Shown here: positions 1 through 5,906 of the stretch, piece after piece
Numbering within the stretch: the stretch's first letter is position 1
Layout: every line of letters starts with the position of its first letter
Source: Fluviicola sp.
Lineage (GTDB): Bacteria; Bacteroidota; Bacteroidia; Flavobacteriales_D; Crocinitomicaceae
Direction: 5' to 3'
Length of the DNA: 17,382 nt
Assembly: GCF_030151805.1 (NCBI RefSeq)
Contig: NZ_JASLCN010000285.1
Span: 1-17,382 of the forward strand
Notes under the pieces: model-generated
The model's input: the letters and a program-made list of their open reading frames with translations, nothing else
Told to the model about the DNA's origin: nothing
The model's database searches: none
Made by a program: the position numbers and the translations under genes

Positions 1-678
1 GAATTGTTTCTTGTTGATTTTCTTCCAGGTGATTGGTTTCATTTTTCCTCTTACAAAAGGGTTTTCATGTCCTACGGAAACCAGAATCTCTGTAAAATAC
101 TGGTTCTTCACTCCTTTCAGTTCTTTTTTATTTACCTCAAAACCAATCATGTAATCCAGCTGTGAAAACGGAGCGTCATCATCCGAAGCATAAATATTCA
201 AATGTGCTACCACATTCAATTTACTCACCGGAAAGGATATGAGCATATCGGTAGAGTAATCGAACAGGAAGACTTTATCGGTTTCTGAAATTCCGGTTGC
301 TGCAAGAAAGCGCTTTCGGTATTTCTTCTCCAGTTTAAAGTAGCGGATTGAGTCGATCGGTTTTTCGGAAACATCGGGTATTACCATTTCCAATGAATCC
401 GGATGCTCACTGATCGGGTGAATATCGGAAAGGGAAATGAAACCTACGTCCGGATTTCCTTCAACCGGCATCATATCAAAAATGATCAGTTCTTCCTTTT
501 CTTCCGGAACCGGAATGGCTTTTTCTTCAAGAATTGTGTCTGCACTTTGTTGGACTTCCGTTTTTTTCACCGGTACAGGTACCGGTGCTTGTTCGCCACA
601 GGAATTCAATCCGAAAAGGATTAAAAAGCAATAAGCAATTGGTCTGTCTGTAAAAGGTGTTCTTCTGGAGGATCGCAT
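1..678 (-). CDS. Putative lipoprotein of unknown function, 3' end cut by window edge
   Basis: The minus-strand frame is open from the ATG at 676-678 to the left edge, giving 226 visible residues without a stop. Residues 14-26 are hydrophobic and lead into LNSCG with the cysteine at residue 27, a plausible lipobox, so the protein is probably anchored in a membrane facing the periplasm or outside. A Pro/Val/Glu-rich linker follows (about residues 30-62), then a mixed-charge globular part. I do not recognise a family. It begins about 110 bases after the terminator that closes the NAD block and has its own candidate promoter (TATTTTTG at 719-726), so it is probably transcribed separately. Coding is supported by the long open frame; function is unknown. 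Confidence 0.75.
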   Translation of the reverse strand, partial: MRSSRRTPFTDRPIAYCFLILFGLNSCGEQAPVPVPVKKTEVQQSADTILEEKAIPVPEEKEELIIFDMMPVEGNPDVGFISLSDIHPISEHPDSLEMVIPDVSEKPIDSIRYFKLEKKYRKRFLAATGISETDKVFLFDYSTDMLISFPVSKLNVVAHLNIYASDDDAPFSQLDYMIGFEVNKKELKGVKNQYFTEILVSVGHENPFVRGKMKPITWKKINKKQF

Positions 679-718
679 TTGTTACCTGATTTAAATGATT
701 TCGAAGCTCTGTGTCTAC

Positions 719-726
719 CAAAAATA
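719..726 (-). promoter_or_regulatory. Candidate -7 box (TATTTTTG) of the lipoprotein gene
   Basis: On the minus strand this reads TATTTTTG, a full match to TAnnTTTG, about 40 bases upstream of the ATG at 678. No TTG is present at the usual 17-23-base distance; the inverted repeat at 731-761 occupies that place instead. Confidence 0.45.
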
Positions 727-730
727 CGAA

Positions 731-761
731 TTAGATCAGATGAACGTTGGTTCTGATCTAA
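731..761. repeat. 10-bp perfect inverted repeat, candidate operator
   Basis: TTAGATCAGA (731-740) and TCTGATCTAA (752-761) are exact reverse complements separated by 11 bases. The centre lies about 23 bases upstream of the centre of the candidate -7 box at 719-726, where a -33 element would be. There is no U-tract on either side, so a terminator is less likely than a protein-binding site. Confidence 0.55.
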
Positions 762-786
762 CAAAATGACAAGGAACCGAATATTC

Positions 787-822
787 AGCAAAAAGCCCTG
801 ACATTTTGTTATCAGAGCTTTT
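787..822 (-). terminator. Rho-independent terminator of the NAD salvage block
   Basis: On the minus strand, AAAAGCTCTGA (822-812) pairs with TCAGGGCTTTT (801-791), with one G-U pair, a 10-base loop and a following T-run ending near 787. It lies about 50 bases beyond the nadV stop codon, in the right orientation to end that transcript. Confidence 0.7.
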
Positions 823-841
823 ATACTTTCCTCCAGAAGAT

Positions 842-870
842 CGCAGATTCGCCTTCGGCTGGCGCAGATT
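842..870. repeat. Short direct repeat CGCAGATT with GC-rich core
   Basis: CGCAGATT occurs at 842-849 and 863-870 around a GCC-TTCG-GC core, directly abutting the nadV stop codon. It resembles the short extragenic CGCAGATT-type repeats often seen in Bacteroidota intergenic DNA, though that comparison is from memory and not tested here. Confidence 0.4.
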
Positions 871-2388
871 TTAATTTTCAGATTCCATGTTTTGTTCCGC
901 CAGGTTCAATGCGATCAACAGCTCCTTTTCCAAACGCTTGCGGATGACGGAAAGGGCTTGTTCATTCTGCAATTGACCGTTTTCAAATACGGTTTGTAAC
1001 AGTCCTTGTTTTTCTTCTTCCCAGGTGCATTCGTCTTTCAATACCAAGGCACCGTTTTCTTTGCTCACGGATAAAAGTCCTTTTGCTGATTTCTTCGTTC
1101 CGTCGTCCGTTTTCGGGTCTTTGAAGATGTTTCGGGGTTCTCCGTTTACTTCTCCATACGTTGCTTTCATCGCAAAGCCGTAGGTATCGCGTGTTACGTA
1201 CTCGTAGGTATATGATCCGATTCCCAAAACGACATTGAACGACGCAAATCCTTTTTGCTTCAATCCGTCGAGAATTGCCTCCTGACGCTGAAGCGTAATG
1301 CTGTCTCCGTAAATCAATCCGATATGGGAATCCAGTAATTTGTAGCCTTTTTCGGTGATTGTTCCACCGAAGGTTTCCCACATGCATTCAATGGCTCCTT
1401 TGTATTCCGGGCTTCCAGGTGCAGCATCTTTGTCTCCGACAATGATTTTCACCGGGTCTCCGCTATCAGGACGAATGACCACTTTTCCGTCTCTTGCCAG
1501 GATATCTGCTTTCAGCATGGGTAAATATTCGGTAATTACCTGCCAGAAATCCCAGGTGTCGGAAACGATGGATACAATTCCGTTCGGATATAATTCTGTG
1601 ATCAAGCGTTTGAATGTTCCGATTTCGTTGTCTTTGGTTCCCATACACATCACAGAATGTTCTGTTGCGGGAACGCTTCCTCCGACCAATTCTTGATCGG
1701 AATCTGCTCCGTAATATTCTTCGTGGAAATCAATTGCCGGCACGGTATCTGTTCCGTAAAAAGACAACAAATGTCCGGCTGCGCTGATGCATGCATCTTC
1801 AATTCCACTCATTCCGCGGAAACTGAAATCATGCCCTTGCCAATACACGAAATCAAGACCGCTGTCGCCCACGGTTTCATGTGCAAAACGTTCGAAAGCC
1901 TGGCGGTAACGGAACGCAGTTGTGGCACTCGTTGCAGGTTTCCACAAAATGGCAGACATCAATGATTCCAGGTAATTGGTCAACCAGAAAAAGTCAGGAT
2001 GTGTGTTGTAAACGGTAACCACCGGAATTTTCGGTGTCACGATCGTTCCTTCCGGAAGTCCTTTCACAACCAAAGGCAAGTAACCCAAATCGTGCAAGTC
2101 CGCGATGTGTTCAACCGGAATACTGTCTTTTCCCAGCGCATTATCCATCCGGCGGCGGTATTCAGCCATGACTTCTTCTTTCGGACGCTGAAAAAATCCT
2201 TCGTTCCACTGACGAATCAGGTATTCTTTCACAAAATACTGCAACCCGAAGAAAACGAGTTGATGACTTCCTTCTTCACGCGCCTTTCTGGGTGTAAAAT
2301 TGGAATAAACCAGCTGTGTTCCTTCGGGATACTGACGCCGGTGGTCGGCTTTATAAAAATCAATTAATGTTAGCGGATTTGTTTTCAT
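871..2388 (-). CDS. nadV: Nicotinamide phosphoribosyltransferase (NadV/NAMPT family)
   Basis: This 505-residue protein matches the length of NAMPT/NadV enzymes, which join nicotinamide and PRPP to form NMN in NAD salvage; it is cytoplasmic. Family landmarks are visible: YWQGHDFSFRG (about 182-191), the GTD aspartate at D214, ATEHS with the likely catalytic His at 244 (equivalent to H247 of human NAMPT) and the phosphate-binding IRPDSGDP segment at 305-312. The start MKTNPLTLIDFYKADH is typical for the family. The first 29 bases of coding sequence overlap the 3' end of the deoxyribosyltransferase-like gene, so translation is probably coupled. It is the last gene of the block that starts with the NrtR-type regulator and also holds a PRPP synthetase, its direct cosubstrate supplier. 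Confidence 0.96.
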   Translation of the reverse strand: MKTNPLTLIDFYKADHRRQYPEGTQLVYSNFTPRKAREEGSHQLVFFGLQYFVKEYLIRQWNEGFFQRPKEEVMAEYRRRMDNALGKDSIPVEHIADLHDLGYLPLVVKGLPEGTIVTPKIPVVTVYNTHPDFFWLTNYLESLMSAILWKPATSATTAFRYRQAFERFAHETVGDSGLDFVYWQGHDFSFRGMSGIEDACISAAGHLLSFYGTDTVPAIDFHEEYYGADSDQELVGGSVPATEHSVMCMGTKDNEIGTFKRLITELYPNGIVSIVSDTWDFWQVITEYLPMLKADILARDGKVVIRPDSGDPVKIIVGDKDAAPGSPEYKGAIECMWETFGGTITEKGYKLLDSHIGLIYGDSITLQRQEAILDGLKQKGFASFNVVLGIGSYTYEYVTRDTYGFAMKATYGEVNGEPRNIFKDPKTDDGTKKSAKGLLSVSKENGALVLKDECTWEEEKQGLLQTVFENGQLQNEQALSVIRKRLEKELLIALNLAEQNMESEN

Positions 2389-2848
2389 GTCTTTTTTGTT
2401 TTATATAATTAATCATTTCGTTTAGTGTATCTACCTGTGGGATTTCAAATCGTTCGCATACGATGTCTACATTTCCTTTGCGCCAAAATCCTTCCGGACA
2501 GCAAACCACTCCTTTTCCGGTTCTGGCAAAAAGTCCCAACTCCAGCATGCTGACAGGCGATTTGGTTTGCGGCGAGAAATAAAAGACGATGAGGTCTGCT
2601 TTTTCCAAACCATCCATTTCCCAGCTTACCTGTTCATGGAAGGCCGGATTCGTTTTTTCCTGCTTCCAGGAAGCATCCCAATCATCCCGGCGGGGATTGA
2701 AGATACAAAGATCTGTTTCGGAAGAAAGGTTTTGTTCTACCACTGTCTGCCAATCTTCTGCAATTCCCATTTCAATGGATCCTGCCAGGAAAACAGTAAA
2801 CTTTTGGTTCGGATCGTTGAAACTTTGCGGTGGTTTGATGATTTGCAT
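2360..2848 (-). CDS. Nucleoside 2-deoxyribosyltransferase-like protein
   Basis: A 162-residue cytoplasmic protein with the Rossmann-like architecture of nucleoside 2-deoxyribosyltransferase relatives. Visible landmarks are FLAGSIE (20-26), NPRRDDWD (51-58), a conserved Asp at 84 and PVSMLELG, with Glu 103 in the place of the catalytic nucleophile of this superfamily. Known members cleave or exchange N-glycosidic bonds of nucleosides; more distant relatives hydrolyse nucleotides or NAD-like molecules. The exact substrate cannot be read from sequence. It sits 11 bases after the dioxygenase gene and overlaps nadV by 29 bases, so it belongs to the NAD block. A role in releasing or recycling a base for NadV is a reasonable inference, not a demonstrated one. 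Confidence 0.8.
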   Translation of the reverse strand: MQIIKPPQSFNDPNQKFTVFLAGSIEMGIAEDWQTVVEQNLSSETDLCIFNPRRDDWDASWKQEKTNPAFHEQVSWEMDGLEKADLIVFYFSPQTKSPVSMLELGLFARTGKGVVCCPEGFWRKGNVDIVCERFEIPQVDTLNEMINYIKQKRHENKSANIN

Positions 2849-2859
2849 AACCTGATGTT

Positions 2860-3408
2860 TTAATTGGTTTTGTACATAATATCTGTTCGGAGAACGTATT
2901 TCACTCCTGAAACAATGGGTTCTCCGGCATGCTTTAATCCATGTTCAAAAATCAAAGCTTGTCCTTTTTCAGGGCGAATGACAGTTGTTTCAAAACTGGT
3001 TTCACCTCCTTCAAAATCGTCGTTCAGGTAAAGCATCAGGGTAAACCGGCTTGCCTCCGTCTCGTTGCGAACATAGCTTCCGTCTTTGTGTTTCTTGAAT
3101 CGTTGTCCGGATTCATAGCGGTAAAACCGAAACAATTCATTCAAACCGATTGCTTCGCTGTTTTCGAATTTCGTTACAACAAACGGCGCAACCTTCTTCC
3201 AGATCTTCTCTGCCAAAACGTGGTCCGAAAATACAATCCGGGAATTATTCCGGATGTTTTTCATCATTATTTGCTGGCCGTCCAATTGTACTTTTGCTTC
3301 TTCATATCCTTGCTGTTCGCTCCAAAGAATGTAGTCATCGCATTCCTGAACGGAAAGAAAGTTATCAATCACAAAAAGCGTGTCCGGTATGAATTCTCTT
3401 TTTTTCAT
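2860..3408 (-). CDS. 2OG-Fe(II) dioxygenase, prolyl 4-hydroxylase-like
   Basis: A 182-residue protein with the P4H-type double-stranded beta-helix core. The iron-binding HxD is H107-K108-D109 (FKKHKDG), the distal His is most likely H160 in LKHAGEP, and R174 in KYVLRTDIMY is in the position that binds 2-oxoglutarate. GGETSFE (134-140) is also typical. Enzymes of this family hydroxylate proteins or small molecules using Fe(II), O2 and 2-oxoglutarate; the substrate here is unknown. There is no signal peptide, so it is cytoplasmic. It lies 11 bases upstream of the deoxyribosyltransferase-like gene and 146 bases after the NADAR gene. Its presence in a NAD salvage block is unusual and unexplained. 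Confidence 0.85.
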   Translation of the reverse strand: MKKREFIPDTLFVIDNFLSVQECDDYILWSEQQGYEEAKVQLDGQQIMMKNIRNNSRIVFSDHVLAEKIWKKVAPFVVTKFENSEAIGLNELFRFYRYESGQRFKKHKDGSYVRNETEASRFTLMLYLNDDFEGGETSFETTVIRPEKGQALIFEHGLKHAGEPIVSGVKYVLRTDIMYKTN

Positions 3409-3471
3409 GATTTAAATCGGTTTGTTGTGTTATGCTACATTTTTTGAACCGTGAAGAAGGTTTTAAAAATC

Positions 3472-3546
3472 CTCTGCGTCCTCAAGCGCCTTTGTGTTAT
3501 TGTAAATCTGTTATGTGTTAAACGCAAAGAAGCAAAGAGCGCAAAG
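3472..3546. repeat. Imperfect inverted repeat (REP-like) with GCAAAG triplets
   Basis: The arm at 3472-3498 and the arm at 3520-3546 are imperfect reverse complements (about two thirds of 27 positions match by eye). The right arm contains GCAAAG three times (3524-3529, 3532-3537, 3541-3546). It lies in the 146-base gap inside the NAD block, between the NADAR and dioxygenase genes. It could form a large stem in the mRNA. It looks like a repetitive extragenic element of the GCAAAG type seen in Bacteroidota intergenic DNA; this recollection needs a genome search. Confidence 0.5.
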
Positions 3547-3554
3547 TTTCAGCA

Positions 3555-4088
3555 TTACTTCAATTGATCTCTTACTTCCATCAATGCAAAACCCAGCAAA
3601 TTTTCACCTTTCCATTGAAGCGGATTCTTTGCATCCGGATGATCTTCCGCCAAACCAATTCCCCAAATCCGGTCAACCGGGCTGGCTTCAACCAGAATTT
3701 GGTTTCCCGTTTGAGATAAGAAGTTCATCAGCTCTTTGTTTTGGGAAAACTTCAGGTAATTTGCCTGACGCACGATCTCAAACTTCTTTGAATCCCATAA
3801 ATCCGCATCAAAATTCTGAATCTGTCGCCCCAGGTCTTTGACATCTTTCGGAGAATCTTTTTGTAAGATCCGTTCGCGTGTTACCTCATCATTGAATAGG
3901 CGTGCTTTCCCTGCCATCATATAGTGTTCGGCAGTTTTGTAAACAATACCGTTTTCTTCGAATGGTGCAGGCCACCACTGGCTCATACACGTTTTGATGA
4001 TTGATCCGTCCCGGCTTGGTTGATGTCCCCAAAAGAACAAGAATTCGCGGGAGGGTTCTTTTACGAGTGTTTCAATAGTATATTTCAT
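3555..4088 (-). CDS. NADAR-family (YbiA-like) ADP-ribose N-glycosidase
   Basis: A 177-residue protein from the ATG at 4086-4088; longer starts up to 4139 are possible but would run inside the PRPP synthetase gene, and MKYTIE gives a natural domain start. NADAR hallmarks are present: SQWWPAPF (36-43), YKTAEHYMMAGKA (50-62) with Glu 54, LVEASPVDRIWGIGL (132-146) and GENLLGFALM (161-170). The family includes the riboflavin-pathway N-glycosidase YbiA and proteins shown to remove ADP-ribose from guanine in DNA as partners of DarT-type toxins. No DarT-like toxin is visible in the window, so a DNA-repair or antitoxin role is open; a role in ADP-ribose or NAD-derivative breakdown fits the neighbours. 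The start lies one base from the prs stop codon. Confidence 0.9.
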   Translation of the reverse strand: MKYTIETLVKEPSREFLFFWGHQPSRDGSIIKTCMSQWWPAPFEENGIVYKTAEHYMMAGKARLFNDEVTRERILQKDSPKDVKDLGRQIQNFDADLWDSKKFEIVRQANYLKFSQNKELMNFLSQTGNQILVEASPVDRIWGIGLAEDHPDAKNPLQWKGENLLGFALMEVRDQLK

Positions 4089-4089
4089 T

Positions 4090-4911
4090 TCAAAAAAGAT
4101 TAAATGCTTTGTAAAATTCATTTTGTGGCAGGTCTGCAATGGAATTAGAACTGCACACCAAAGCGTAGCCGGCTTCTTTCAACCGATCCAGCGCATTGTG
4201 ACTGAAAATCCCGTGAGAGATCATCAAAAGCAAACGTCCGGCTCCTTTTCTTTTCAACGTTTCTGCCAGTTCGATAAAGGTTCTTCCCCCGTCGCAGATA
4301 TCGTCGACTACCAAACACGTTTTCCCGTTCAGTTCTTCCACATTCACATCACTGCGAATGATTTGTCCGGTAGCCAGGTCGCGTATTTTCAAACCGGTTG
4401 CAATTTCTCCACGGTATCCCAGGTTTTGTCCCAGTTTATCTACTTTTTTGTATGCCCCCAGATCCGGAGAAACCAAAACATAATCAGTCAGATTCAACTC
4501 TTTGATAATGCTTCCGATCATTGTATAATTGGAAACAATCTCACAACGATCAATCAACGCCGGAGAAACATCGCTGTGCGGGTCGAACACAATCACTTTA
4601 TCCAGGTTCAGGCTGTTAAGCAACTGGGCAAAAACCCGGATAGAAAGCGGTTCTCCCGGAACCATGACGCGATCCTGGCGTGCGTACGGAACATACGGGA
4701 TAAAGACTTCAATGTGTTTTACTTCCATTCGTCGAAGCGCGTCGACTGCCAAACACAATGTCATCAAATCATCGGAAGTATTCAGACGGATATTCAAACG
4801 AACCTCCTCTGTTCCTTTTAGGTTTTCAGCAAAACGGATGTGGCATTCTCCACCTGCAAATTTGCGTAATTCGACATTTTCGTTGGTCTGAAATAGTGTA
4901 ATTGTTTTCAT
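4090..4911 (-). CDS. prs: Divergent ribose-phosphate pyrophosphokinase (PRPP synthetase)
   Basis: The 273-residue protein starts at the ATG 4909-4911, four bases past the stop of the regulator gene; a start 20 codons further upstream would overlap that gene. It makes PRPP from ribose 5-phosphate and ATP. Visible motifs are PYVPYARQDR (72-81), FDPHSD (109-114, the metal/ATP histidine region) and the PRPP-binding loop VVDDICDGGRTF (201-212). It is shorter than housekeeping Prs (about 310-320 residues), and FDPHSD differs from the usual FSPHE-type sequence of housekeeping enzymes. This suggests a salvage-dedicated paralogue of the type found next to nadV in phages and bacterial NAD clusters, providing the cosubstrate for NadV. 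The genome probably has a separate housekeeping prs. Confidence 0.92.
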   Translation of the reverse strand: MKTITLFQTNENVELRKFAGGECHIRFAENLKGTEEVRLNIRLNTSDDLMTLCLAVDALRRMEVKHIEVFIPYVPYARQDRVMVPGEPLSIRVFAQLLNSLNLDKVIVFDPHSDVSPALIDRCEIVSNYTMIGSIIKELNLTDYVLVSPDLGAYKKVDKLGQNLGYRGEIATGLKIRDLATGQIIRSDVNVEELNGKTCLVVDDICDGGRTFIELAETLKRKGAGRLLLMISHGIFSHNALDRLKEAGYALVCSSNSIADLPQNEFYKAFNLF

Positions 4912-4915
4912 AGCT

Positions 4916-5602
4916 TTATAATTCAAAATGAAATCCTTCTTTTGTTTTTGCCTCGTAGGCGTGTTTGTCAAAACTATACAGCATTGCGGCTTTATGCGGT
5001 ACGTTTTTTTCTTTTTCTCCCAATTCTTTCAATACTCCCATGGCCAGTACTTTCTTCCGGAAATTGCGTTTATCTATTTCCATTCCCAAAATGGACTCGC
5101 AAACTGCCTGCAGTTGAGAAAGCGTGAATTTTTCATCCAGCAGTTCAAAACCAACCGGTTCATACGATACTTTTCCTTTCAAGCGCTGCACCGCCAAGGC
5201 TACAATTGCCGCATGATCGAATGCCAGTTCCGGCAGCTCAGAAAGCCCGAACCATTCTGCTTTCAAGGTGTCTCTTCCGGCAATCAACTCGTAAGACTGT
5301 TTGTTCACCAAGGCATAATAAGCGACTGAAATAATCCGTTCGCGCGGATCGCGGCCCACTTCGCTGAATGTGTAGAGTTGCTCGATGAAAACCCGGGTGA
5401 TTCCGGTTTTCTCTTTCAGGATGCGCTTGGCACATTCTTCTGTTGTTTCTTTCGGAAACACGAAACCGCCCGGTAAAGCCCATTTGTTTTTAAACGGTTC
5501 CTTTTCTCTTTCGGTAAGAAGCAATTTCAACTCACCACCGTCGAAACCGAAAATGACGCAGTCTGTTGCTAAAGCGAGCGGTTGATGGAATTGTTCTGAC
5601 AT
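4916..5602 (-). CDS. nrtR: NrtR-type Nudix transcriptional regulator of NAD metabolism
   Basis: A 228-residue protein with an N-terminal Nudix domain (about 10-140) and a C-terminal winged-helix segment (about 155-225, containing FTLSQLQAVCESILG and KRNFRKKVLAMGVLKE). This is the NrtR architecture: the Nudix domain binds ADP-ribose or a related NAD metabolite and the winged helix binds DNA. The Nudix box runs from G46 to I68, but the first catalytic Glu after R60 is Ile 61 and the second of the Glu pair is Lys 65, so hydrolysis is probably lost and the domain is a sensor. It heads the block and has two matching palindromes across its promoter, which supports autoregulation and control of prs, NADAR, dioxygenase, deoxyribosyltransferase-like and nadV genes. 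Confidence 0.88.
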   Translation of the reverse strand: MSEQFHQPLALATDCVIFGFDGGELKLLLTEREKEPFKNKWALPGGFVFPKETTEECAKRILKEKTGITRVFIEQLYTFSEVGRDPRERIISVAYYALVNKQSYELIAGRDTLKAEWFGLSELPELAFDHAAIVALAVQRLKGKVSYEPVGFELLDEKFTLSQLQAVCESILGMEIDKRNFRKKVLAMGVLKELGEKEKNVPHKAAMLYSFDKHAYEAKTKEGFHFEL

Positions 5603-5608
5603 TTCTTA

Positions 5609-5623
5609 GTGTTTATTTTACAC
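5609..5623. promoter_or_regulatory. Candidate NrtR operator 1 (GTGT-N7-ACAC), over the transcription start
   Basis: GTGT at 5609-5612 and ACAC at 5620-5623 form a dyad. It starts seven bases upstream of the nrtR ATG and touches the -7 box at 5623-5630, so a bound protein would block transcription initiation. It shares its GTGT-N7-ACAC core with the site at 5658-5678. Confidence 0.65.
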
Positions 5624-5652
5624 AAAGGTAGCAATCAATTTGAAACAACCAA
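5623..5652 (-). promoter_or_regulatory. Promoter of the NAD salvage block (TTG-N19-TACCTTTG)
   Basis: On the minus strand TTG (5652-5650) is followed by exactly 19 bases and TACCTTTG (5630-5623), matching the Bacteroidota TTG-N17-23-TAnnTTTG pattern. The predicted start of transcription falls within operator 1, a few bases from the nrtR ATG, so the leader would be very short. Confidence 0.65.
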
Positions 5653-5657
5653 GAATT

Positions 5658-5678
5658 AAAGTGTATTTTTTACACTTT
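5658..5678. promoter_or_regulatory. Candidate NrtR operator 2, perfect 8-bp dyad
   Basis: AAAGTGTA (5658-5665) and TACACTTT (5671-5678) are exact reverse complements around a TTTTT spacer. The core is again GTGT-N7-ACAC. It lies just upstream of the TTG element, and its centre is 52 bases from that of operator 1, close to five helical turns, so dimers could sit on the same DNA face or form a loop. Confidence 0.65.
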
Positions 5679-5859
5679 GATGAAAACACCTTTTCCGTGG
5701 AAGATTTTATGCCTGTAAAAAGTTGTTTTTCGGTCACAAAAAAAGCAATATCCTTACATTTGAAAGAATACAACTTTTGGTTGTCAAATAACAACTATAA
5801 ATAGCGGGATTACAACGAATCGTGTTGGTGTTTTGTGGTCTCCAAAAATGAATCGGAAA

Positions 5860-5867
5860 TACCTTTG
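5860..5867 (+). promoter_or_regulatory. Candidate -7 box (TACCTTTG) of the exporter operon
   Basis: It matches TAnnTTTG and is suitably placed upstream of the first gene of the operon. The -33 partner is weak (TTG 24 bases upstream), which may mean regulated expression. Confidence 0.45.
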
Positions 5868-5906
5868 TGAGGTCGTCTGACTCAAATAAACAAATACAAA
5901 ATTCCT

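Larger units (their letters stand above)
5603..5906. other. Divergent intergenic region between nrtR and the HTH-pentapeptide gene
   Basis: The left part holds the nrtR promoter and two operators described separately. The right part has two TAnnTTTG boxes on the plus strand: TACATTTG (5755-5762) and TACCTTTG (5860-5867). The second lies about 40 bases upstream of the ATG at 5907 and is the better promoter candidate for the exporter operon; a TTG at 5833-5835 is 24 bases upstream of it, slightly long. Between them, around 5769-5797, are short ACAAC/GTTGT inverted repeats that could bind the HTH protein. Confidence 0.5.

Noticed and set aside
864..877. 14-base match with 8444-8457 (GCAGATTTTAATTT) as a mobile repeat
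   Set aside because: It is short and AT-rich, and the flanks differ except for partial similarity; it may be a common extragenic phrase, but two copies are not enough to call an element.
1355..2367. Plus-strand open frames opposite nadV
   Set aside because: They are antisense shadows of a well-supported enzyme gene and show no recognisable domain or start signals.
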